From Spirochaetales bacterium (GTDB lineage: Bacteria > Spirochaetota > Spirochaetia > DSM-16054 > Sediminispirochaetaceae), in assembly GCA_021767325.1 (NCBI GenBank), contig JAASTM010000087.1:1-8049 (forward strand): a stretch of 8,049 nt of DNA. Reading direction: 5' to 3'. Below the pieces are notes generated by a model, which saw nothing but the letters and a program-made list of their open reading frames with translations, did not search any database and was not told the DNA's origin. Below are positions 1-5,828 of this stretch, piece after piece. Within the stretch, counting starts at the first letter, position 1; every line of letters begins with the position of its first letter. Made by a program: the position numbers and the translations under genes.

Positions 1-110
1 AAGCCACCCATTCGTTATTAGTCAGGGTTATCGGCAATGTCGGCATATTCTTCCGGCCCGCCCGAAATCCGGAGAAACGAGTGTATATCCTCCCGGATTG
101 ATCAGTTCTT
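1..110. other. Unassigned left edge, downstream of the CysRS-like gene
   Basis: I cannot support a gene here. On the minus strand, in the same frame as the upstream CysRS-like gene, the reading passes TAA (111-113) and TGA (102-104) and is then open for about 27 codons. It ends in PEEYADIADNPD and two consecutive TAA codons (15-20). The stretch has no ATG, GTG or TTG start, so it is either chance or a decayed tail. A short minus-strand frame from an ATG at 44-46 runs off the window edge with a poor ribosome binding site. No convincing terminator hairpin was seen after the CysRS-like gene. Confidence 0.3.
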
Positions 111-1424
111 TTATTCTCGCGGAAACAAAATACCGAAAACCCGGTCGACCTCTCGTAGCTCCTCAATAAACTTTGTTCGCTGACCGACGCTCACCAACCC
201 GTTCTGCTGAGCGGTGTAGAACTCATCTGCCAGGTATTCGAGGGCCTCGATCGCTCCCGGTGTATCCAGGTCGTCGTTCATTTTGGTGGTGAAGAGCAGC
301 GGAACCTCTTTGATCAGTTTCTCTACCGAGTGCTCGTTCCCCGGCCGGTAGGTTTTGTGTCCTCTGGCCGGTGTGTCCGGGTTGTGATCGCGGGCTGCAT
401 TGTTTTGAATTGCGTCTATCGTCTGGCGAATGGTATTAAAATGGCGGCAGCACTCATCGATCCGCTCTTCAGATACATTCAGCTGGTGGCGATAGTAGGT
501 GCACATCAGCATGAAGCGCACCTGCTGTGCTGTGCAGCCGTGGGCATAGGCGTCTTTAGGGTACATGGTGTTGCCCTTCGATTTGGACATTTTCTCGCCC
601 TCGACTATCAGATGCTCCCCGTGCAGCCAGTAGTGGGCCAGCTCTTTTCCGGAGTAGGACTCGAGAATCGCGCGGTTGTAGTCGTGATGCCGGTACACAT
701 TGTCGATACCCCCGGTATGAATATCGATTTCAGGGCCGAGTGTTTTCAGTATCATAGCCGGATCCTGCACGTTCCAAGCGGGCCGGCCTTTACCGATGCG
801 GGTGTCCCAGGCCACCGGGTCATCGGGAGTCGTGCCGTGCCACAGAATGAAATCGCCCAGATTCCAGCGCTTGCCGTTGTAGGTGTCCTTAGAGAAGCGG
901 ACCCGTTTTTCCGGCCACTGTGACATATCGAGACCGAAGACTTCGCCGAAGCGGGGGTATTCGAGCGGATCAAAGTACACGTTCCCGCCATGCCAATAGG
1001 CAATTCCCTTGGCCAGCAGATCCTCGATGATATGCACGGCCTCATCGACACTGCTGGTAGCCTGAGGGATCTCCTCCGGAAGAAAGATGCCTAGCTCGTG
1101 AGAGGTCTTAATAAACTCCTCTTTATTCGGACCGGTGGTCTCTTCCAGGGTAATGCCCTCTTTTTTCAGGCGCTTGATGGCCTTGTCTTCTATGTCGGTG
1201 AAGTTGATTGCTCGCTCGACCCGGTAACCTATGTATTCGAGATATTTATGCAGTACATCCTCGAATAGATAGGTACGATAGTTACCCAGATGCTGCTGCT
1301 GGTATACCGAGGGGCCGCAGGTAAACAGTTTTACCACCCCGGTCTGTCGTGGAACAAAAACTTCCATACGCTTGGTCATAGTATTGTAAAATACGGGTTG
1401 CTGCTTTCTTTTCTCTTTTTCCAT
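111..1424 (-). CDS. cysS: Divergent cysteinyl-tRNA-synthetase-like class I ligase, lacking the C-terminal anticodon-binding region
   Basis: The 437-residue protein aligns with CysRS, which charges tRNA-Cys in the cytoplasm. Visible signatures in order are CGPSVY (36-41), an HIGH-type motif changed to HLGN (45-48), FTDIEDK (75-81), PAWNVQDPAM (215-224) at the place of PGWHIECSAM, DIHTGGID then RHHDYN (234-250) at the place of DIHGGG..PHHENE, EKMSKS (277-282), and a DALR-like NDDLDTPGA (383-391). By ungapped comparison with E. coli CysRS, the zinc ligands C28, C209, H234 and E238 become C36, D221, H246 and N250. The protein stops at GILFPRE, just where the canonical enzyme continues with roughly 60 residues of anticodon-binding domain. 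An extra hydrophilic stretch lies at about 343-366. The family is clear. Whether it is the housekeeping CysRS or a paralogue with another substrate (compare MshC, a CysRS-like amino-sugar ligase) is open. The ATG at 1424 has no Shine-Dalgarno but sits 7 bases after a good -10 box. The DUF368 gene lies 63 bases upstream on the same strand. Confidence 0.85.
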   Translation of the reverse strand: MEKEKRKQQPVFYNTMTKRMEVFVPRQTGVVKLFTCGPSVYQQQHLGNYRTYLFEDVLHKYLEYIGYRVERAINFTDIEDKAIKRLKKEGITLEETTGPNKEEFIKTSHELGIFLPEEIPQATSSVDEAVHIIEDLLAKGIAYWHGGNVYFDPLEYPRFGEVFGLDMSQWPEKRVRFSKDTYNGKRWNLGDFILWHGTTPDDPVAWDTRIGKGRPAWNVQDPAMILKTLGPEIDIHTGGIDNVYRHHDYNRAILESYSGKELAHYWLHGEHLIVEGEKMSKSKGNTMYPKDAYAHGCTAQQVRFMLMCTYYRHQLNVSEERIDECCRHFNTIRQTIDAIQNNAARDHNPDTPARGHKTYRPGNEHSVEKLIKEVPLLFTTKMNDDLDTPGAIEALEYLADEFYTAQQNGLVSVGQRTKFIEELREVDRVFGILFPRE

Positions 1425-1430
1425 ACATGT

Positions 1431-1459
1431 AGTATAAGAAAGATAAAGAGGAATCTCAA
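1431..1459 (-). promoter_or_regulatory. Sigma70-type promoter for the CysRS-like gene, possibly leaderless
   Basis: Read on the minus strand, the -35 box is TTGAGA (1459-1454) and the -10 box is TATACT (1436-1431). Each matches consensus at five of six positions, and the spacer is the ideal 17 bases. After the -10 box comes ACATGT and then the ATG at 1424, so the expected transcription start coincides with the A of the start codon. No purine-rich Shine-Dalgarno lies between. Confidence 0.6.
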
Positions 1460-1487
1460 ATGTGTCCGGCGGAACCGGTCCACGGGC

Positions 1488-2483
1488 TCATTCCGGTTTT
1501 TTCTTCTCGAGCAGTGATAGTGCGTAGGTTGCCGAAAAGCCTGCCCCGATCAGCAGCAGGGCTGCGCCCGTCTGTCCGGCAGTGGGGGTAAAAAAGCGGG
1601 TAGGGTACTCATCCGAAGAGAGTTCCTCGATCTGCGCGGTGGTGAGAGTTCGGCCTTTATGCATATCGCCGGGTTCGGGTTTTACCCCCTCCTGGAAAGG
1701 CCACAAGCCGACTACGGCACCGAGCAGCAGCCCGATCAAAACTCCCAGGGTTGCATGGCGATACCGGGCCAGCAGTAGTTTTAGCAAGTTGCTCACGCCG
1801 GCGACACCGATAACAAGTCCGATTCCCACCGGTAGGATTACCGTTAGGCCGATTTCACCGGCCGCGCTCAGATCAGCGGCGCGGAGGGCTTGCTTGAACG
1901 CATCGATAGCCGAGAGAATCGGGATGTACTGCCCCAGGATCAGCAGAAGGTAACCGCCGCTTATGCCGGGAAGTATCATCGCACTGGCCCCGGCCAGGCC
2001 GGCTAGAAACATCATGAACCAGTTGCTGCCGGAGGCCGCAGCGCCGGCAGAACTATACTGCTGAACCCATGCCAGGGCCGCCATCCCGGCGAATCCGGCC
2101 AGCGCCCCCCATAAAACCCTCCCGTTTATCGTACCGGTCATTTTTTTGAGCACCGGAACTCCGCCCAGAGTCAGACCAATAAACAGGCTGTAGGCAATCC
2201 AGCGGTAGCCGACCACCAGATCTTTGATTGGGCCGGCCAGCAGCAGTATGCCCAATGCCGCTGCTCCGGCGATGGTCGCGACAATCAGCAGCGCGCGCGT
2301 ACGGAAATGCAGCGAGGTGAGGTCAGCCACCGCCCCGATAAAGACTGTATATACACCGGCAGCCAGGAGCATCGTGCCGCCGCTGACCCCGGGTACCAAG
2401 TTGGCCAGCCCCATCAAAATACCGCCTAACACAGCACGGGGCAGGATGAGGGGCAGCGTTGCTTTATCCAGTTCAGTTTCCAT
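1488..2483 (-). CDS. DUF368 / PopT-family polyprenyl-phosphate transporter
   Basis: This 331-residue, very hydrophobic protein has the two hallmark motifs of DUF368: GLANLVPGVSGGTM (25-38, core PGVSGG at 31-36) and ILPGISGGYLLLILGQY (170-186, core PGISGG at 172-177). Such paired, inverted-repeat-like motifs sit in membrane re-entrant regions of the family. Members named PopT have been linked to returning undecaprenyl phosphate from the outer to the inner leaflet of the cytoplasmic membrane, which recycles the lipid carrier for peptidoglycan and other envelope polymers. That role is inferred from family membership. Hydrophobic segments cover most of 15-260 and 303-325. Between them a polar loop (about 262-302) follows WPF. 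The C-terminus is lysine-rich (EKKKPE). The ATG at 2483 is chosen because the first conserved segment follows at residue 15 and the next Met is at 24. No Shine-Dalgarno is visible. The gene is divergent from the GntR gene and upstream of the CysRS-like gene. Confidence 0.85.
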   Translation of the reverse strand: METELDKATLPLILPRAVLGGILMGLANLVPGVSGGTMLLAAGVYTVFIGAVADLTSLHFRTRALLIVATIAGAAALGILLLAGPIKDLVVGYRWIAYSLFIGLTLGGVPVLKKMTGTINGRVLWGALAGFAGMAALAWVQQYSSAGAAASGSNWFMMFLAGLAGASAMILPGISGGYLLLILGQYIPILSAIDAFKQALRAADLSAAGEIGLTVILPVGIGLVIGVAGVSNLLKLLLARYRHATLGVLIGLLLGAVVGLWPFQEGVKPEPGDMHKGRTLTTAQIEELSSDEYPTRFFTPTAGQTGAALLLIGAGFSATYALSLLEKKKPE

Positions 2484-2491
2484 ACCGCACC

Positions 2492-2520
2492 AACATATGT
2501 GTTTTGACGGGGGCTGTCAA
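2492..2520 (-). promoter_or_regulatory. Sigma70-type promoter for the DUF368 gene, possibly leaderless
   Basis: On the minus strand a perfect TTGACA -35 box (2520-2515) is followed, 17 bases on, by TATGTT (2497-2492; four of six consensus bases). Eight bases, GGTGCGGT, then separate it from the ATG at 2483, leaving no room for a normal leader and no Shine-Dalgarno. The -35 box lies in a short inverted repeat (TTGAC at 2504-2508, GTCAA at 2516-2520), which could also be a protein-binding site. Confidence 0.5.
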
Positions 2521-2557
2521 GTTGGCCGGTGAATGGCCGGGATGCTGCAGATTTTAC

Positions 2558-2586
2558 TTGACGGTAGTAATTATTGGGGGTACAAT
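2558..2586 (+). promoter_or_regulatory. Sigma70-type promoter of the GntR-MBL-TRAP operon
   Basis: TTGACG (2558-2563) and TACAAT (2581-2586) each match consensus at five of six positions, with the optimal 17-base spacer. The transcription start is expected near 2593. This leaves a leader of about 68 bases containing the repeat cluster at 2600-2640. No equally good promoter was seen elsewhere upstream of the operon. Confidence 0.65.
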
Positions 2587-2599
2587 CAGCATAGTTATG

Positions 2600-2640
2600 A
2601 CTTGTCTGATAAGTAGACAACAGATATCTGATAAGTACTT
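2600..2640 (+). promoter_or_regulatory. Candidate operator: overlapping direct and inverted repeats in the leader
   Basis: An exact 11-base direct repeat TCTGATAAGTA occurs at 2605-2615 and 2627-2637. The 22-base period is about two helical turns, so both copies face the same side of the DNA. An inverted repeat TTGTCT (2602-2607) / AGACAA (2615-2620) overlaps the first copy. A perfect 10-base palindrome CAGATATCTG (2621-2630) and the palindrome AAGTACTT (2633-2640) overlap the second. The cluster begins a few bases after the predicted start of transcription and ends before the ribosome binding site. This suits a repressor that blocks its own operon. The GntR protein encoded next is the obvious candidate, by position only. 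Confidence 0.55.
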
Positions 2641-2660
2641 GAGTGGAGTTGTAATAATTT

Positions 2661-3371
2661 ATGGAGCCAATAAAGAAGATCAGGTTGTCGGAACGAGTAA
2701 TCGATGCGATCCGGGAGATGATCGTTGAAGAAAATTTTAATCCTGGTGACAAGTTCTACTCTGAAAACGAGCTCACTAAAAAGCTGCAGGTCAGCCGTTC
2801 CTCTATTAGAGAGGCGGTAAGGATCCTCGAGGCGACCGGCCTGGTCACGGTGAAACATGGTAAGGGTATCTTCATATCCGATTCGATGAAACAGGAGATG
2901 GAGGCTTTTTCGAGTTGGCTCAAGAACAACGAAACTGCTCTGATAGAGCACTTCGAAGTCCGCTTGATAATCGATCCGAAGGCAGCCGCCGCGGCGGCCA
3001 GAAATGCTGATCAGTCGGAAATAGATAAAATGGAGGAGGTCTGTAATGACTTTTTCCAAAAAACACAAGAGAACAACACCGCCGGCTTGATAAAATGTGA
3101 TGAAGAGTTCCACCGCCTGCTGGCGAAATCGACTAAAAACAAAACTCTCTATTTCGTCATGAAGACTATGACCAATTCTCTATCCGAGGGATGGATTTCA
3201 AGTCTGCACGTACCGGGGCGAACACAAAAAACCGTAGGCGAGCATAAAGAAATTTTAGATGCCATTAAACAGGGTGATCCGGCCAGAGCCGAACAGGCGA
3301 TGGTGGTTCATCTGAAAAATGCGGTTGCCGACATTAGGGCATCGATGAATGGAAACAAACAGGAGGAATGA
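2661..3371 (+). CDS. GntR-family transcriptional regulator, FadR subfamily (FCD domain)
   Basis: The 236-residue protein has an N-terminal winged helix-turn-helix (about 8-72) with the typical PGDKFYSENELTKKLQVSRSSIREAVRILEATGLV core and a KHGKGIFI wing. An all-helical FCD ligand-binding domain follows (about 92-226). The metal-binding set of FCD regulators is complete: D147 and H151 in CDEEFH, H195 in EHKEI, and H217 in VVHLKN. R101 is in the conserved helix FEVRLIIDP. Regulators with this set usually bind a small carboxylate through the metal and leave DNA when it is bound. The ligand here is unknown; the TRAP genes downstream suggest an organic acid. The ATG at 2661 is preceded by TGGAG at 2644-2648, a rather distant ribosome binding site. 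The stop overlaps the next start as ATGA (3368-3371), which indicates coupled translation. The repeats at 2600-2640 suggest autoregulation. Confidence 0.93.
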   Translation: MEPIKKIRLSERVIDAIREMIVEENFNPGDKFYSENELTKKLQVSRSSIREAVRILEATGLVTVKHGKGIFISDSMKQEMEAFSSWLKNNETALIEHFEVRLIIDPKAAAAAARNADQSEIDKMEEVCNDFFQKTQENNTAGLIKCDEEFHRLLAKSTKNKTLYFVMKTMTNSLSEGWISSLHVPGRTQKTVGEHKEILDAIKQGDPARAEQAMVVHLKNAVADIRASMNGNKQEE

Positions 3372-4198
3372 TGGCCTTAAGGATTACTACCTTAGTTGAA
3401 AATACATTGGGTGAGCATCTCGCTCTCAAGAATGAACACGGTATTTCGTTTTATATAGAAAAGGATTCACACAAAATTCTGTTTGATTCGGGCCAAAGTG
3501 ATGCCTTTCTGTACAATGCCGATCAGTTGAAGATAGAACTTTCGGATCTGGAATATGTGATCTTGAGCCACGGACACTATGATCACTCCGGCGGTTTCAT
3601 ACACCTTGCCGAGCAAAATCAGCAGTATGAAGTGATAATGGGGAAGGGTTTTTTCAATGAGAAGTACGGTTTTACCGGCAATTCATATGAATATTTAGGT
3701 AATCGGTTTGAAGAGACCTTTCTGATGGAGCGGGGCATATCCTACCGCTTTGTGTCAGAAGATGTGACTGAGCTTCTGCCTGGAATCTATGTAATTACCA
3801 ATTTTCCCAGAATACACCCTGATGAAGTTATCAGTCCGCGCTTCAAGATCAAGAAAAACGGTGTTTTTGAGCAGGATCTGTTTCATGACGAGGTGCTGGT
3901 TGCCATCGATACGCCTAAGGGTCTGGTCGTACTGCTCGGCTGCTCACACCCGGGGGTACGCAACATGCTCGACCATGTGAAGTCACTGCTGCATAAACCG
4001 ATTTACTCAGTGGTTGGCGGGACGCATCTTGTGGAGGCTAGCAGTGAGAGTATTAAAAAAGCAACCGAATACCTGAGGAGTGAAAATATCGGAGTTATCG
4101 GTGTATCCCACTGCACAGGCAAGACGGCTATGTCGAAGCTTGGAGCTGACAACGACTGCTACTTCCAAAACAGCACCGGAACTTCATTTATTTTATAA
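3368..4198 (+). CDS. Metallo-beta-lactamase-fold hydrolase, COG1237 type
   Basis: The 276-residue cytoplasmic protein has the MBL-fold signature SHGHYDHSGG with metal ligands H68, H70, D72 and H73. Further family motifs are GCSHPGVRNML (H194), VVGGTH (H220) and GVSHCTG (H248), a pattern typical of COG1237. Many of these are annotated, after an archaeal member, as the dihydropterin ribofuranosyl-aminobenzene phosphate synthase of methanopterin synthesis. Nothing here supports that pathway, so I leave the substrate open. There is no signal peptide. Two consecutive in-frame ATGs occur. AGGAGG at 3361-3366 is only 1 base from the first (3368) and 4 bases from the second (3371), so the second may be the real start. 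The gene overlaps the GntR gene by 4 bases and precedes TRAP genes, suggesting it acts on the imported compound or a derivative. A role in transport-linked catabolism is inference. Confidence 0.87.
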   Translation: MMALRITTLVENTLGEHLALKNEHGISFYIEKDSHKILFDSGQSDAFLYNADQLKIELSDLEYVILSHGHYDHSGGFIHLAEQNQQYEVIMGKGFFNEKYGFTGNSYEYLGNRFEETFLMERGISYRFVSEDVTELLPGIYVITNFPRIHPDEVISPRFKIKKNGVFEQDLFHDEVLVAIDTPKGLVVLLGCSHPGVRNMLDHVKSLLHKPIYSVVGGTHLVEASSESIKKATEYLRSENIGVIGVSHCTGKTAMSKLGADNDCYFQNSTGTSFIL

Positions 4199-4263
4199 AG
4201 ATAGTCGGACATATAACGGCTTCTTTAGCAATTGTGGATTTTGAGTTGCGGGATAGAACTCGC

Positions 4264-4275
4264 TGCTCATGAGCA
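4264..4275. promoter_or_regulatory. 12-base perfect palindrome upstream of dctP
   Basis: TGCTCATGAGCA is its own reverse complement and lies in the 105-base gap between the MBL gene and dctP, 15 bases before the AGGAGG ribosome binding site at 4291-4296. A weaker GAGTT/AACTC inverted repeat (4243-4247, 4257-4261) lies just before it. Either could be an operator, a transcript hairpin that sets dctP levels relative to the regulator, or chance. No strong promoter was found in this gap. Confidence 0.3.
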
Positions 4276-4303
4276 ACATAGAACATTTATAGGAGGAAAA
4301 AGG

Positions 4304-5291
4304 ATGTTGAACAAGAAAAAAATCCTGTTAGTGCTGATGGCGATTCTGTTAGCTGTCACACTCATCTCGTGTCAAAAGAGTGCCGGGAGCAGCGCGGAAG
4401 CTGACCAGGCTGCCCCGGCGGAAAAAGTTGAAAAGATTGTCTGGAAGTCGTCCGGTCACGGACCGGCCAGCGACCCGTCCCAGATCTACCATGACAAACT
4501 GTGTAATGCTATCACAAAAGCCACCGATGGTCGACTGACCGTAAAACCTGGACAAGTGGCCGGCCGCCGGTCTCATTAGTTCCCGCCCGGCCGGACTGCC
4601 CGGCGAAGCCCTGCGCTCCTGGTTCAACTACGGCGGCGGGGCCGACCTGATGAACAAGATGATGGGTGACTACAACACCATGACCTTTCCCGGGGCCCTT
4701 TCGCCTCTTCCAGAGGAAGTCTTTTTTCACTCCAAAGTGGAACTCAACAGCATGGATGATATCAAAGGCCTGAAAGCGCGCTGTATGGGTGATGGCGGAG
4801 AGATCCTCAAGCGTATGGGTGCGGCAACCGTAATAATCCCCGGCGGTGAGCTCTACGAAGCCATGCAGCGCGGGACTATCGACGTCTTTGAATACTCGAC
4901 CCTCGCCTCGAACTACAAGATGAGCTTCTACGAAGTGGCAGACTATGTGTATCTCTCTCCGACCCGGGCTCCCAGCGATCCGCAGGTGTTCTTTGTAAAC
5001 AAGGATTCCTGGAACGCCCTGCCGGAGGATCTGAAGGAGATCGTGCAGGCGGAGATCGACAAGCACACCCAGGCACAGCACGAGTATCTGGTCTACGAAT
5101 CGGTCAAGGCGGTGGATAAGTTCAGAGAACAGGGCAATGAGGTCCGCAAGGTTCCCGCCGAAATCGAACAGGAACTGCTGAAAACCGCCAACGCCTTCTA
5201 CGAAGAGAAAGCAGCTGAGCACGGCGGCATTTACAGTGAAATCTATTACTCCATGAAAGAGTACGGCGAGGCGTATAACGCCATCAAATAA
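4304..5291 (+). pseudogene. dctP: TRAP transporter solute-binding protein DctP, broken by an internal frameshifting deletion
   Basis: DctP binds the substrate outside the cytoplasmic membrane and delivers it to DctQM. The ATG at 4304 follows AGGAGG (4291-4296) by 7 bases. It begins a lipoprotein signal peptide (MLNKKK, hydrophobic core, lipobox LISC with Cys23), so the protein would be membrane-anchored. This frame reads to DGRLTVKP and then diverges, ending at the TAG at 4577-4579. The rest of the protein is in another frame, open from 4545 (NLDKWPAAGLISSRPAGLPG) to the TAA at 5289-5291. The downstream part holds the family's binding-site segment GLKARCMGDGGEILKRMGA, with the carboxylate-binding Arg at codon 4779-4781, then IIPGGELYEAMQRGTIDVFE. 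Family members have roughly 30-35 residues between these blocks (usually a glycine-rich GG..VPA..F.GV..G.LD stretch), and these are absent here. So about 100 bases appear deleted; the frame change requires 3n+2. The two parts give about 81 plus 248 residues, against a usual 340-370. It could be a true pseudogene or an assembly error. dctQ starts 18 bases downstream. Confidence 0.8.
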
Positions 5292-5309
5292 TTCTACAGG
5301 GGGTAAAGC

Positions 5310-5828
5310 ATGACCATTGTAGCAAAAATATTACGATACATCGATTTTCTGAGTGAAAAGGCCGGGGCGCTGGGGAAATGGTTTGCTTTCCTCCTGGTAC
5401 TGGTAGGTGCATATGAGACTATTTCCCGGCACTTTTTCAATGCACCTACCATCTGGGCATACGATACCCTCTGCATGGCAGGGGGTACCGTGTACCTGCT
5501 TGGAGCCTCTTATGTGTATCTGCACGACTCACATACCCGGGTAGACCTGATTTACTCGATGCTCTCGAAACGCACACAGGCCTGGATCGATATTGTGTGT
5601 TCGCTTCTCTTCTTTTTTCCGCTGATGACCATAATGTGCAAAGTCGGCGCCGAATGGGCGTTGAAGGCATGGCGGACGAATGAGGTTCTGACCAACAGTT
5701 TCTGGTATCCGCCGGCAGCACCCTATCGTACCGTGTTTGCCGTCGGGCTGTTTTTATTGATTCTGCAGGGGATAGCAAAATTGATCCGGGACATCTATTT
5801 CGTTGTGAGAGGTGAAACCATTGATTGA
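5310..5828 (+). CDS. dctQ: TRAP transporter small permease DctQ
   Basis: This 172-residue protein has the four membrane segments expected of DctQ, at about 18-37, 49-70, 90-110 and 137-158. Family-typical stretches are ETISRHFFNAPTIWAYD after the first segment, HDSHTRVDLIY after the second, and a loop ending SFWYPPAAPYR before the fourth. DctQ forms the membrane complex with DctM and gives the docking surface for the binding protein. The W.PP..P.R loop recalls the branch of TRAP systems that includes alpha-keto-acid (TakPQM) transporters, but the substrate cannot be fixed from this. The ATG at 5310 is preceded by AGGGGG (5298-5303). The gene sits 18 bases after dctP and overlaps dctM by 8 or 17 bases depending on the dctM start, which indicates translational coupling. 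It appears intact. Confidence 0.92.
   Translation: MTIVAKILRYIDFLSEKAGALGKWFAFLLVLVGAYETISRHFFNAPTIWAYDTLCMAGGTVYLLGASYVYLHDSHTRVDLIYSMLSKRTQAWIDIVCSLLFFFPLMTIMCKVGAEWALKAWRTNEVLTNSFWYPPAAPYRTVFAVGLFLLILQGIAKLIRDIYFVVRGETID

Noticed and set aside
1462..1483. Hairpin (GTG.CCGG / CCGG..CAC) after the DUF368 stop as a terminator
   Set aside because: The stem is short and interrupted and is not followed by a T run on the minus strand. The CysRS-like promoter starts at once after it, so I do not call a terminator.
2595..3113. 172-codon minus-strand open frame opposite the GntR gene
   Set aside because: The GntR gene on the plus strand has full family motifs over the same bases; the opposite frame shows no recognisable domain and is a shadow.
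4232..4303. Earlier start for dctP adding 24 residues
   Set aside because: The extension puts a non-signal sequence before a perfect lipoprotein signal peptide, and the AGGAGG at 4291-4296 points to the ATG at 4304.
4545..4660. Programmed ribosomal frameshift joining the two parts of dctP
   Set aside because: There is no slippery heptamer or obvious stimulator. A frameshift alone would not restore the roughly 30-35 missing residues, so a deletion or assembly error explains the data better.
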